64,000 bases of DNA, from positions 49,655 through 113,654 of the forward strand of contig NZ_AUXV01000018.1 of NCBI RefSeq assembly GCF_001625575.1, in the 5' to 3' direction. Below are positions 50,242 to 58,254 of the stretch, one piece after another. Every line of letters starts with the position of its first letter. Position 1 is the first letter of the stretch. The position numbers were made by a program, and so were the translations under genes. The notes below the pieces were generated by a model. It saw only the letters and a list, made by a program, of their open reading frames with translations. It was not told the origin of the DNA and did no database searches. The DNA comes from Pseudoalteromonas luteoviolacea S2607 (GTDB lineage: Bacteria > Pseudomonadota > Gammaproteobacteria > Enterobacterales > Alteromonadaceae).

Positions 50242-51891
50242 TTACATATTGGGGTAATTTGGACCGCCAGCACCCTCTGGTGTTACCCAAGTGATATTTT
50301 GACTTGGATCTTTGATATCACAGGTCTTACAGTGAATACAGTTTTGCGCATTAATCACAAATTGTTTTTCACCTTCTTCATTTTCATTCACTTCGTATAC
50401 ACCTGCTGGGCAGTAGCGCTGAGCAGGTTCTGCAAACTTTTCTAAGTTCACACTAATTGGGATCGTCACATCTTTGAGCTGTAGGTGGCAGGGCTGCACC
50501 TCTTCATGATTAGTGTTGGACAAGAACACCGAAGATAGCTTATCAAAACTCAACTTACCATCAGGTTTGGGATAGTTAATTTCAGTTGAATCTTTTGCCA
50601 ACCTGAGTGACTCATAGTCTTTGCTGATATCTTTGATTGTAAATGGCAGCGAACCCGAGAAGAAGTTTTGATCAATCATGTTGTATGCGCCGCCTAAATA
50701 GCGACCTAGTTTGTGCATAGCTGGACCAAAGTTTCGAGATTGATGAAGCTCCTCATGTAGCCAGCTAGCTTTGAATTTTTCGTCAAAACTATTTAATGAA
50801 GCTGAAGGCTCTTCACTTGCTAGGGCTTCAATGATGGTGTCAGCTCCAATTATCCCTGACTTCATTGCCGTGTGATTACCTTTAATTTTTGCAAAGTTTA
50901 GCGTACCAGCATCACACCCTATGAGCAGGCCACCAGGGAAGTGCATTTTGGGTAAGGCATGTAAACCACCTTTAGCAATGGCTCTGGCACCATAGGCGAC
51001 ACGTTCGCCACCTTCTAACGTCGCTTTGAAAACAGGGTGGTGCTTCATTCGCTGGAATTCATCAAATGGGCTTAAATAGGGGTTTTTGTAGTTCAAGTCG
51101 ATTATAAGGCCCACTACAACCTGATTGTTTTCAGCATGATACATGAATGAGCCGCCATGGGTTTCGTTGTCGAGCGGCCAACCGGTACCGTGTACGACTG
51201 TACCTTCTTTATGTTTTTCAGGATCGATTTGCCAAATCTCTTTGAAGCCTATGCCATAGTGCTGTGGTGAGGCCTCTTTGTCTAATTCGAACTCACGAAT
51301 CAGCTGCTTGCCGAGGTGGCCTCTACAACCTTCTGCAAAAACGGTATATTTTGCTCTTAGCTCCATGCCGGGCATATAGGTGTCTTTTGGTTGGCCTTCT
51401 TTATCTAAGCCCATGTCACCAGTAATAATGCCTTTTACTTCGTTTTCTTCAATAATCAGCGAGTGAGCACTGAACCCCGGAAAAATCTCCACACCCAGTT
51501 GCTCAGCTTGTTCGGCTAACCAACGGCAGACATTACCCATAGATACAATGTAGTTACCGTCATTTTTAAATGTTTTAGGTACAACAATATGAGGTAAGTT
51601 TGTTGCGTTCTGCTCATCTTTAAATAAATAGATATCGTCATGGGTGACTTTGGTAGTGACTGGTGCGCCTTTCTCCACCCAATCGGGGATTAATTCGTCT
51701 AATGCTTTGGTTTCAAACACGGCGCCAGACAAAATATGAGCGCCTACTTCTGAGCCCTTTTCTACTACACAGATCATCAATTCTTGTTCTTTTTGCTGTG
51801 CTTGTTGGGCGAGTCGAATAGCACATGATAGGCCGGCAGGCCCTGCTCCCACTATAACGACATCAAATTCCATGGTTTCACGTTCGACCAT
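50242..51891 (-). CDS. etfD: Electron transfer flavoprotein-ubiquinone oxidoreductase
   Basis: ETF-QO of 549 residues, a monotopic inner-membrane iron-sulfur flavoprotein that passes electrons from ETF to ubiquinone in fatty-acid, branched-chain amino-acid and choline oxidation. FAD-binding GAGPAGLSCAIRL (14-27) follows the typical start MVERETMEFDVV. HGGSFMYHAENNQVVVGLIIDLNYKNPYLSPFDEFQRMKHHP is a signature region, and a C-terminal cluster (AQRYCPAGVYEV and CIHCKTCDIKDPSQNITW) binds the [4Fe-4S] center. ATG at 51891 has GAGGT 6 bases upstream. It diverges from etfB/etfA across a shared promoter region with LiuR-like palindromes, so the three genes are probably co-regulated. Confidence 0.97.
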   Translation of the reverse strand: MVERETMEFDVVIVGAGPAGLSCAIRLAQQAQQKEQELMICVVEKGSEVGAHILSGAVFETKALDELIPDWVEKGAPVTTKVTHDDIYLFKDEQNATNLPHIVVPKTFKNDGNYIVSMGNVCRWLAEQAEQLGVEIFPGFSAHSLIIEENEVKGIITGDMGLDKEGQPKDTYMPGMELRAKYTVFAEGCRGHLGKQLIREFELDKEASPQHYGIGFKEIWQIDPEKHKEGTVVHGTGWPLDNETHGGSFMYHAENNQVVVGLIIDLNYKNPYLSPFDEFQRMKHHPVFKATLEGGERVAYGARAIAKGGLHALPKMHFPGGLLIGCDAGTLNFAKIKGNHTAMKSGIIGADTIIEALASEEPSASLNSFDEKFKASWLHEELHQSRNFGPAMHKLGRYLGGAYNMIDQNFFSGSLPFTIKDISKDYESLRLAKDSTEINYPKPDGKLSFDKLSSVFLSNTNHEEVQPCHLQLKDVTIPISVNLEKFAEPAQRYCPAGVYEVNENEEGEKQFVINAQNCIHCKTCDIKDPSQNITWVTPEGAGGPNYPNM

Positions 51892-51920
51892 TTTTACCTC
51901 GTATACATTGACGGTAGATT

Positions 51921-51941
51921 AACTTAAACTCGAGTTAAGTT
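51921..51941. repeat. Inverted repeat in the etf divergent promoter
   Basis: AACTTAA and TTAAGTT flank ACTCGAG. It lies 30 bases before the etfD start and may be a second kind of operator in this region. Confidence 0.4.
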
Positions 51942-51970
51942 TTTTTTACGTTAAGCTAAGGTTATTTTAG

Positions 51971-51988
51971 GTTGACGTTTACGTCAAC
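51971..51988. promoter_or_regulatory. 18-bp palindrome, LiuR-like operator
   Basis: GTTGACGT and ACGTCAAC flank TT, giving a perfect 8-bp inverted repeat almost exactly midway between etfD and etfB (80 and 78 bases). From memory it resembles the TTGACGT-n2-ACGTCAA motif of LiuR, a MerR-family regulator of branched-chain amino-acid catabolism. Confidence 0.7.
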
Positions 51989-52020
51989 AGGAAGTAGGCT
52001 GGTTTCATTAAATTGTTTTA

Positions 52021-52036
52021 TTGACGTACGCGTCAG
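52021..52036. promoter_or_regulatory. Second LiuR-like half-symmetric site
   Basis: TTGACGTACGCGTCAG repeats the TGACG/CGTCA pattern of the first site with imperfect symmetry. It sits 30 bases before the etfB start and so overlaps the likely etfB promoter or leader. Confidence 0.5.
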
Positions 52037-52066
52037 CTACACAAATAACCAGATGATGGAGTAACC

Positions 52067-52819
52067 ATGAAAGTACTTGTACCAATCAAACGCGTGATTG
52101 ACTACAACGTCAAAGCGAGAGTCAAGGCAGATAACAGCGATGTTGATCTTACGAATGTAAAAATGGCCATGAACCCGTTTTGTGAAATTGCAGTAGAAGA
52201 AGCTATAAGACTAAAAGAAGCGGGCAGTGCGACAGAGGTTATCGCTGTCTCTATTGGCGATAAAGCATGCCAAGAACAGCTTCGTACTGCGCTTGCTCTT
52301 GGTGCCGACAAGGCGATCCATATCGAGACTGACGCTAAGCTAGAGTCACTACACGTAGCAAAATTACTTGCGAAGTTGGTTGAACAAGAAAACCCTGAGC
52401 TGGTTATCTTAGGTAAACAGTCTATCGACGCAGATAACAACCAAACAGGCCAAATGTTAGGTGCGTTAACCAAGCGCGGTCAAGGTACATTTGCTTCAAA
52501 ACTTGTAATTGAAGGCGAAAATGCGGTGGTAACTCGCGAAGTTGATGGTGGTCTACAAACTGTTTCATTACCCCTTCCTGCGATTGTTACAACAGACCTG
52601 CGTTTAAATGAACCGCGTTATGCAACATTGCCTAACATTATGAAAGCTAAACGTAAACCTCTAGACGTGGTAGCAGCAGACAGCCTAGGTGTTGATTTAG
52701 CTCCTCGCGTAGAGCTCGTTAAAGTTGAAGAGCCAGCCAAGCGTGAAGCTGGTGTGATTGTAGAAAGTGTTGAAGAGCTTGTAACTAAACTTAAGACTGA
52801 AGCGAAGGTGATCTCATGA
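52067..52819 (+). CDS. etfB: Electron transfer flavoprotein subunit beta
   Basis: ETF beta subunit of 250 residues, binding AMP and partnering EtfA to carry electrons from acyl-CoA dehydrogenases to Etf[52 protein letters not shown] is the classic N-terminus. [48 protein letters not shown] and [23 protein letters not shown] are the signature and nucleotide-binding regions. The length is normal. It overlaps etfA by 4 bases. Confidence 0.98.
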   Translation: MKVLVPIKRVIDYNVKARVKADNSDVDLTNVKMAMNPFCEIAVEEAIRLKEAGSATEVIAVSIGDKACQEQLRTALALGADKAIHIETDAKLESLHVAKLLAKLVEQENPELVILGKQSIDADNNQTGQMLGALTKRGQGTFASKLVIEGENAVVTREVDGGLQTVSLPLPAIVTTDLRLNEPRYATLPNIMKAKRKPLDVVAADSLGVDLAPRVELVKVEEPAKREAGVIVESVEELVTKLKTEAKVIS

Positions 52820-53742
52820 GCGTATTAGTAATTGCAGAACATGAAAATGGTGTTTTAAAGCCAGAGACTGCCAAAGTAGTTAGTGCTGCGGTTAAAGTTG
52901 GCTCACAAGTTGACGTTTTAGTTGCGGGTCATAATGTGGCAGGGGCTGCCGATGCGGTAGCTAGCATTGCTGGTGTAAATGTTGTAAAGCTGGTTGATAA
53001 TGTAAGCTTTGAACATCAGTTAGCAGAAAGTAGTGCAGATTTAATCGTAGAAATTGCGGGTAGTTACAGTCACATTTTTGCGAGTGCTTCGACGACAGGT
53101 AAAAATATTCTACCTCGCGTTGCTGCGCTTCTAGATAAGTCGCAAATCTCAGAGATCGTCGATGTTATCGATGCAGATACTTTTAAACGCCCAATCTATG
53201 CTGGTAACGCAATAGCGACAGTTAAATCTCTCGAATCTCAAAAAATAGTCACTGTACGTGCAAGTGCATTCGACGCTGCAGGTGAACAGGCGCCAGTCGC
53301 AGTTGAATCTCTGTCGAATGATAATGCAAATACATTGAGCAGCTTTGTAGGTGTAGAGCAGACTGAGTCAGAGCGTCCAGAACTTACCGCTGCACCTGTG
53401 ATTATTTCTGGTGGTCGCGGTATGCAAAACGGCGAGAACTTTGCACTCCTAAACGGCGTAGCAGATAAACTTGGTGCGGCGATTGGCGCGTCACGTGCTG
53501 CAGTAGACGCAGGCTTCGTACCAAATGATATGCAAGTAGGTCAAACGGGCAAAATCGTAGCGCCTGACTTATATATCGCTGTCGGTATCAGTGGTGCAAT
53601 TCAACACCTAGCGGGTATGAAAGATTCAAAGGTCATTGTCGCAATCAACAAGGACCCAGAAGCACCTATTTTCCAAGTTGCTGATTACGGTTTAGTGGCA
53701 GATCTATTTGATGTCCTGCCTGAGCTAGAGCAAGCTCTGTAA
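52816..53742 (+). CDS. etfA: Electron transfer flavoprotein subunit alpha
   Basis: ETF alpha subunit of 308 residues, carrying [26 protein letters not shown] is the N-terminal region. The C-terminal FAD domain has [92 protein letters not shown], the family signature. The start ATG overlaps the etfB stop (ATGA). An intrinsic terminator follows at 53758. With etfB and the divergent etfD this is the complete ETF electron route. Confidence 0.98.
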   Translation: MSVLVIAEHENGVLKPETAKVVSAAVKVGSQVDVLVAGHNVAGAADAVASIAGVNVVKLVDNVSFEHQLAESSADLIVEIAGSYSHIFASASTTGKNILPRVAALLDKSQISEIVDVIDADTFKRPIYAGNAIATVKSLESQKIVTVRASAFDAAGEQAPVAVESLSNDNANTLSSFVGVEQTESERPELTAAPVIISGGRGMQNGENFALLNGVADKLGAAIGASRAAVDAGFVPNDMQVGQTGKIVAPDLYIAVGISGAIQHLAGMKDSKVIVAINKDPEAPIFQVADYGLVADLFDVLPELEQAL

Positions 53743-53757
53743 CTCATTCTGGTTGTT

Positions 53758-53789
53758 AAAGCCGTGTGCAGTGTGCCGCGGCTTTTTTG
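53758..53789 (+). terminator. Intrinsic terminator of etfBA
   Basis: AAAGCCG (53758-53764) pairs with CGGCTTT (53779-53785), followed by three more T. It lies 16 bases past the etfA stop. Confidence 0.8.
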
Positions 53790-54457
53790 TTTCTATGACC
53801 CGCCTCAAATTGATACGTATTGTTTAGTGATTTGTGCGTGCAAAATCACTTGGCATGCCTCAAAACCCAATCAACTAGTAAGCAAAGTATTATATTCTCT
53901 AAACAGTTTCCTTATTGTAAGCGCCGTGAAGCTGACATAAATTGACGGTTTAGCTGTCAAATAAACTGCTATTCGTTGATCGATATTTTGCATAGATTGG
54001 CAAATCAAGCTCAACCAGTGATTTTTAGAGGTAAAAAAGGGGTTATACTTTAGTCTTATTTTGATTGTTGCGCTCAGTCTGAAAGGCGAACACGGAGTGA
54101 AGCGTGTGCAGTGCTGTTATTTTGTCAATTTTCATTCGATTTCCCAAAAGTATAACAATTGTACTTGTATGATTTTTATTCATTAGTCACGACCAATTCT
54201 AGGATAGTAAAAAATCCAAGTCATAAATTTGCAATAATTTTTTGGCCACTCAATCTTTGCAGCAAGTTATTTGCTCACGAAAAAGCTGAAGAATTATTTA
54301 CGCAGTGAGTTTTTTCTAACAGACTGTATACACATGGATGGTATTTTTATTGTTTCTGTTCTTTATTTGGGTAATAAATTATTTGTAATTGGGTAATTAT
54401 TTTTCATAGGATGAGCGTGCAGTATCTAATTTAACTAAAACAAAAGGACGTTACAAA
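53790..54457. other. Long intergenic region, no gene seen
   Basis: About 670 AT-rich bases between the etf terminator and a secreted-protein gene. I found no frame with a start, ribosome site and protein-like composition, no tRNA and no clear repeat. It could hold a small RNA that I cannot detect by eye. Confidence 0.5.
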
Positions 54458-55018
54458 ATGAAAAAATTACTAATGGGACTTTCTCTTTTTAGCACGTTTT
54501 CTGTTATGGCAAGTGAGCTACCAAAGTTGGATACTTTGGTTCAGGATCCAGCGTTTGTAGAATATACAGAAGCGCTTAAAAAGGAAGTTATCAGTACGCA
54601 CGAAAACTATCAGTTGTATTTAGATTCATTGCAGAGCAAAGGCGAAATTGTGCCGATGGCACCAGCACCCAAATTAACCTATTTGGAAATCCGTGGCGTT
54701 TTATCAGCACTTTATCCACAATGGGATTACGTAAATCCATCTTCATTCTCAACCAATGAAGACCATGGCGGTGAGTTTTATGCCGTTACAGTGGAGTATG
54801 GTTATGCGACTCCGTCTTCACGACGTTTTCAAGTCAACGGCTCGACTTTATCTTTAGCACTCTCTGATCCGATCAAAAATGCAAGCAATGTATTGATTGG
54901 TTACATTAATTACTGGCACAACACGCAAACCAGTTTTACTGGTGGCACATCAACGTATCAGGCGACCTCAATCAACTTCCCTTATAACAAAGAAGATGAC
55001 CGCTTATACATTCGCTAA
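54458..55018 (+). CDS. Secreted hypothetical protein
   Basis: A 186-residue exported protein with a signal peptide (MKKLLMGLSLFSTFSVMA, cleavage before SELPK). The mature part has a helical N-terminal half (VEYTEALKKEVISTHENYQLYLDSL) and a beta-rich C-terminal half with many aromatic residues and Ser/Thr (YVNPSSFSTNEDHGGEFYAV, GYINYWHNTQTSFTGGTSTY). No family is recognised. AAAGGACG precedes the start. The long upstream region suggests extensive regulation. It is convergent with the gene at 55047. Confidence 0.8.
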   Translation: MKKLLMGLSLFSTFSVMASELPKLDTLVQDPAFVEYTEALKKEVISTHENYQLYLDSLQSKGEIVPMAPAPKLTYLEIRGVLSALYPQWDYVNPSSFSTNEDHGGEFYAVTVEYGYATPSSRRFQVNGSTLSLALSDPIKNASNVLIGYINYWHNTQTSFTGGTSTYQATSINFPYNKEDDRLYIR

Positions 55019-55046
55019 GTAAGGAATGTGATACGAGTGCTTTTTG

Positions 55047-55493
55047 TTAGGCACTCGTATTTAAACCATATTGGTATACCTCTAGTTTTCTGATCATGCT
55101 TTCATAGTTTTTGACAACATCATCTGTCGCCACTCCTTGTTGTTTAACAGTCGCCAAGTCATCTTTCATTTTCGTAATGACATTAAATTTTTCACTTTGT
55201 GCCTGCGCGAGTGTGGTGCCTCCCAGCTGCCCATCATGCTCAATTAATCCATATCTACCTGTCATAAAAGCCATTTCCCCCATGCTGAGCACCCCCTGAT
55301 CATAGAGTGTGTGAGCGGCGTCTGATTGCTCCTTAAGTGTCATGTTTGTAAAATCAAACTGTCGGTCGGGCATTGAAGGTGCCTTGGATACTTCTGCCGT
55401 GCTTTGATGAGATTGAGCTTGACTCGCCTTATTTGCTTGCTGGCTAGCAGAAGTCACTTGGTAGTAACTGTTAATTCCTACTGAGTTAATCAT
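55047..55493 (-). CDS. Hypothetical soluble protein
   Basis: A 148-residue protein without signal peptide or membrane span. The N-terminal 45 residues are low-complexity, rich in Gln, Ser and Ala (VTSASQQANKASQAQSHQST). Then comes a conserved-looking core: MPDRQFDFTNMTLKEQSDAAHTLYDQGVLSMGEMAFMTGRYGLIEHDG. The start at 55493 has AAGGA 7 bases upstream and beats a longer frame from 55535. The pattern of a flexible N-terminus and a short helical core recalls small flagellar or secretion-associated proteins, but I cannot name a family. Confidence 0.72.
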   Translation of the reverse strand: MINSVGINSYYQVTSASQQANKASQAQSHQSTAEVSKAPSMPDRQFDFTNMTLKEQSDAAHTLYDQGVLSMGEMAFMTGRYGLIEHDGQLGGTTLAQAQSEKFNVITKMKDDLATVKQQGVATDDVVKNYESMIRKLEVYQYGLNTSA

Positions 55494-55672
55494 TGTTAAT
55501 CCTTCATATGATGTTGTGTGACAATTGAGCAGCAAGTAACATTCCAGTTTGAGCCATTATGGACTATTTAATGGTGCTAAATTTGGCGTTTTTTTAACGT
55601 TGTAAGTTAACCTTTTTATAATTAGTAACTTAATCGTCACGCTTTATATTTTTCAACGAGGAGTCTCAAGAA

Positions 55673-56053
55673 GTGATAAGGGGAAGTTGCCTCTGCTCGG
55701 CAATTAAATTTACGATTTTATGTGAACCGAAGGCTGTGACGGCGTGTCATTGCCGCATGTGTCAAAAACATCACGGTGCATCCTTTGCCGTATTTGGCAG
55801 TGTCCCTAAAACGCAGCTATCTATTGATGAAGGTAAAGGCTTGTTGGCTTCTTACAATTCCTCAAACGCCATCTATAGGCAATTTTGCCAAAAGTGTGGT
55901 TCAAGTTTGTTTTGGTTTGGCAGTGAGGAGTATTCTGATTGGATTTCTATCGCGTTGAGCAGCTTAGATGACACATATACAGTCGAGAGGATCAAACATA
56001 TCCATAAAGCCTCTAAAGTCTGTTGGTTAGCTAAATTGGGCAGAGATCTTTAA
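55673..56053 (+). CDS. GFA/CENP-V family zinc protein (second copy)
   Basis: A 126-residue GFA-family protein with cysteines in GSCLCSAI (C6, C8), ACHCRMCQKHHG and QFCQKCGSSLFW. It is closer to the Mss4-like consensus (CHCxxCxxxHGA) than the protein at 8247-8627, so the two are distant paralogues. GTG at 55673 is the start. Its last four bases overlap the convergent AraC gene. The function of most family members is unknown. Confidence 0.9.
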   Translation: MIRGSCLCSAIKFTILCEPKAVTACHCRMCQKHHGASFAVFGSVPKTQLSIDEGKGLLASYNSSNAIYRQFCQKCGSSLFWFGSEEYSDWISIALSSLDDTYTVERIKHIHKASKVCWLAKLGRDL

Positions 56054-57042
56054 ACTTTTCTGAGCTCAGAGGGGGTTATGCCAAGCCATCGCTTAAATGT
56101 CCTTCGAAAGTTTGGTAAATCATTAAAATGCAGTAATTTTGCTACTTGTGCGTTGGAATAGCCTTGTTGTTGAATGCAAAACACGGCCTTTTGACTTAAC
56201 AACCGGTCCTTAACACAGCCGAATTGACAGTTATGAAGTGCAAACTTTCTTTTTAGTGTTGCGGTACTGATGCTTAAGTAATTTGCTAAATCATCTTGTG
56301 AGGCTTTCGGATGAGCAATCAAGTAGCTTTCGATATGGGATAAAAAGCCAGCCCTTGGCAAGGATTGCAGCTGGCAAAATGGTGCCTTCAATGCTTCTAT
56401 CGCGGCATGTTGCTGAGTGTTCATCATTGAGTGGTGTACTACAAAACCAGCGAAGTGCTGGGAGAAGGTAAGGGGTTGATGACAAAAAGCACGAAACTGC
56501 TCTGCATATTCAGGTTCAGGAAAAGGCAATTGAAAAGAAATTGTGGTATCAGGCAGTCGCCACTTTAAGAACCCACACACCATACTCAGCCATACTTCTA
56601 ACAAAAATTGGTTTGCGAAAGGTTGGATTTGGCTAATCGCTGGGTTCAACACAAAATGCAATGTCTGCTTTTTTCTAAATATACGTGCATTGAAGTAGGG
56701 GAATATGCAGTTTTGTAATTGATTACATGTGACGAGCACCGATTTTAGGTTTGCACAGTGAAAAAGGTAGGGGGCGTATTGAGCTGATATATTGTGCAGC
56801 ATATGCTGCCCCAGTACAAAGCTAAGATCTTGTCCCAGATGGTAATGGGTCATATTTTGTAGTACTTGAACAAGTTGCTTGAAGCTGGAGCGATGCCCTT
56901 GTTTTTTTAAATCATCGTAAAACAATTTAGTGCCTTTAAGGGCTTTATCAGGATGAACTCCTCTTTGCTTTACTAACTCAATTAACGGCAGTAATAGCTG
57001 GTTTGTAGAGAGGGCTTCATGACCTATTTCAATGTAAGGCAC
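56050..57042 (-). CDS. AraC-family regulator (OruR-like N-terminal domain)
   Basis: A 330-residue regulator of the type with an arabinose-binding-like N-terminal domain (LLLPLIELVKQRGVHPDKALKGTKLFYDDL, YHLGQDLSFVLGQHM, LFHCANLKSVLVTCNQL). The C-terminal AraC domain has ASQDDLANYLSISTATLKRKFALH and YSNAQVAKLLHFNDLPNFRRTFKRWLGITPSELR. The start is a GTG at 57042 that shares one base with the stop of the GGDEF gene (TAGTG), so translation is coupled. Sensor and partner are likely linked in one response. Confidence 0.9.
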   Translation of the reverse strand: MPYIEIGHEALSTNQLLLPLIELVKQRGVHPDKALKGTKLFYDDLKKQGHRSSFKQLVQVLQNMTHYHLGQDLSFVLGQHMLHNISAQYAPYLFHCANLKSVLVTCNQLQNCIFPYFNARIFRKKQTLHFVLNPAISQIQPFANQFLLEVWLSMVCGFLKWRLPDTTISFQLPFPEPEYAEQFRAFCHQPLTFSQHFAGFVVHHSMMNTQQHAAIEALKAPFCQLQSLPRAGFLSHIESYLIAHPKASQDDLANYLSISTATLKRKFALHNCQFGCVKDRLLSQKAVFCIQQQGYSNAQVAKLLHFNDLPNFRRTFKRWLGITPSELRKV

Positions 57043-57950
57043 TATGCGGCCTGCTTGTTTTGTTGTAACAGAGAAATTAGCTGCTCAAATACACCTGAAT
57101 TTGTAGTCCGTGAGGATATTTCGATACAAGCAGTGCTTAGGGTCATTGCATTAATCGTTGTAAGGTCATCATCGTACTGATAATGCTTTTTGGCAGCTTC
57201 GCAAACTCGCGCTGTGATCGTGTGTGCGGTTTTGTATGATGTATCGGGAAATAGAACGACAAATTTATCTCCGGCGTACCTGCACGTTAGATCACACCCT
57301 CGAGTATGCAGTGTTATCAGCTGACCCGTATTTCGTAATAGCTCTTCACCTTTAGCAATACCATATTTAAAACAAAATTGGCTGTATGCATTGAGGTCAA
57401 ACATGGCGACGCAAAATGGCTTGTCTTTACTTTCTAACATCCCAAATTCGTTATTTATTTGTTTTTCCATGTAGCGGGCACTGTACAAACCCGTGACATA
57501 GTCAGTGAAAGTATGTTCCCTAAAGTGACGTTCTTTTTTAAGTAGGGTTAAGTTTAAGTAGGTTTGCTCTTGATACCACCAATACATTGCAAAGCTCATG
57601 ACTATCATGCCTAGGAATGCGGGAAACGCTTCTAAGCTGCTCAAGGTCGGATGAATGTGATCAAAAGTTAAAAACTCATCTAAGCAGTCCAACAGTAGGG
57701 AAGTGTGCATGAGTGTTAACCCGCATGACAACGCGGTTGTCACTCTCCCCGCAGGGCGACTAAGCAGCGTCGCAACAAGCCAAATTAAAGACATGATGGC
57801 TAATCCGCCTTCTCCTACGGCGTCAAGTATTTCTATTTGGTCTTGTGACTTCCATTGGCCAACAGTGATGGCCGTGGAAATGGTTATGGACACTGTGACG
57901 GTAAGCAAAAGCCAAAGCTTTGAATGTTTGATATTTTTCGAAGCGTTCAT
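57042..57950 (-). CDS. Membrane GGDEF-domain protein, degenerate
   Basis: A 302-residue protein. The N-terminal part has about five membrane segments (WLLLTVTVSISTA region near 12-30, GLAIMSLIWLVATLL, TTALSCGLTLMHTSL, AFPAFLGMIVMSFAMYWWY). The C-terminal GGDEF-like domain (about 145-300) reads FTDYVTGLYSARY, VAMFDLNAYSQFCFKYG and CRYAGDKFVVLF. The active-site signature is AGDKF instead of GG(D/E)EF, and the substrate-binding N-D pair after DLN is not obvious, so cyclic-di-GMP synthesis is doubtful. Its stop overlaps the start of the AraC gene by one base, an unusual coupling that suggests it serves as a signal input for that regulator. Confidence 0.85.
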   Translation of the reverse strand: MNASKNIKHSKLWLLLTVTVSITISTAITVGQWKSQDQIEILDAVGEGGLAIMSLIWLVATLLSRPAGRVTTALSCGLTLMHTSLLLDCLDEFLTFDHIHPTLSSLEAFPAFLGMIVMSFAMYWWYQEQTYLNLTLLKKERHFREHTFTDYVTGLYSARYMEKQINNEFGMLESKDKPFCVAMFDLNAYSQFCFKYGIAKGEELLRNTGQLITLHTRGCDLTCRYAGDKFVVLFPDTSYKTAHTITARVCEAAKKHYQYDDDLTTINAMTLSTACIEISSRTTNSGVFEQLISLLQQNKQAA

Positions 57951-58254
57951 TGTTCAATTAGGTTTAGGTTTTTTTCTATGTTATTGCAGTCAATTTTCTT
58001 TAACAGGGTCAATTTAGCTCATGACTTTGACAGTTTTTTTAACTTTATTCGTAATATCTGAACAAATTAGTAATGGCGTGGCAGTTTTGGCCATTAAAAG
58101 GGGGTAAAAATAGCTCATTAGATGAAGAAAAACTCGAAAAAACCAGTTATTTCATGGGGTTTGATTTTTTCTGAAATAAATAATTCATATTTTGCCGATA
58201 AGGTTTTGCCGATTTTTTAGGGTAATCAGCCATCACAATCTGTGCGAGATAAAT

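Noticed and set aside
50147..50290. N-terminal extension of the thioesterase frame
   Set aside because: It overlaps the etfD terminator and the etfD coding end and lacks family similarity.
57703..58017. Plus-strand open frame inside the GGDEF gene
   Set aside because: It is a shadow of the minus-strand gene with no start signal.
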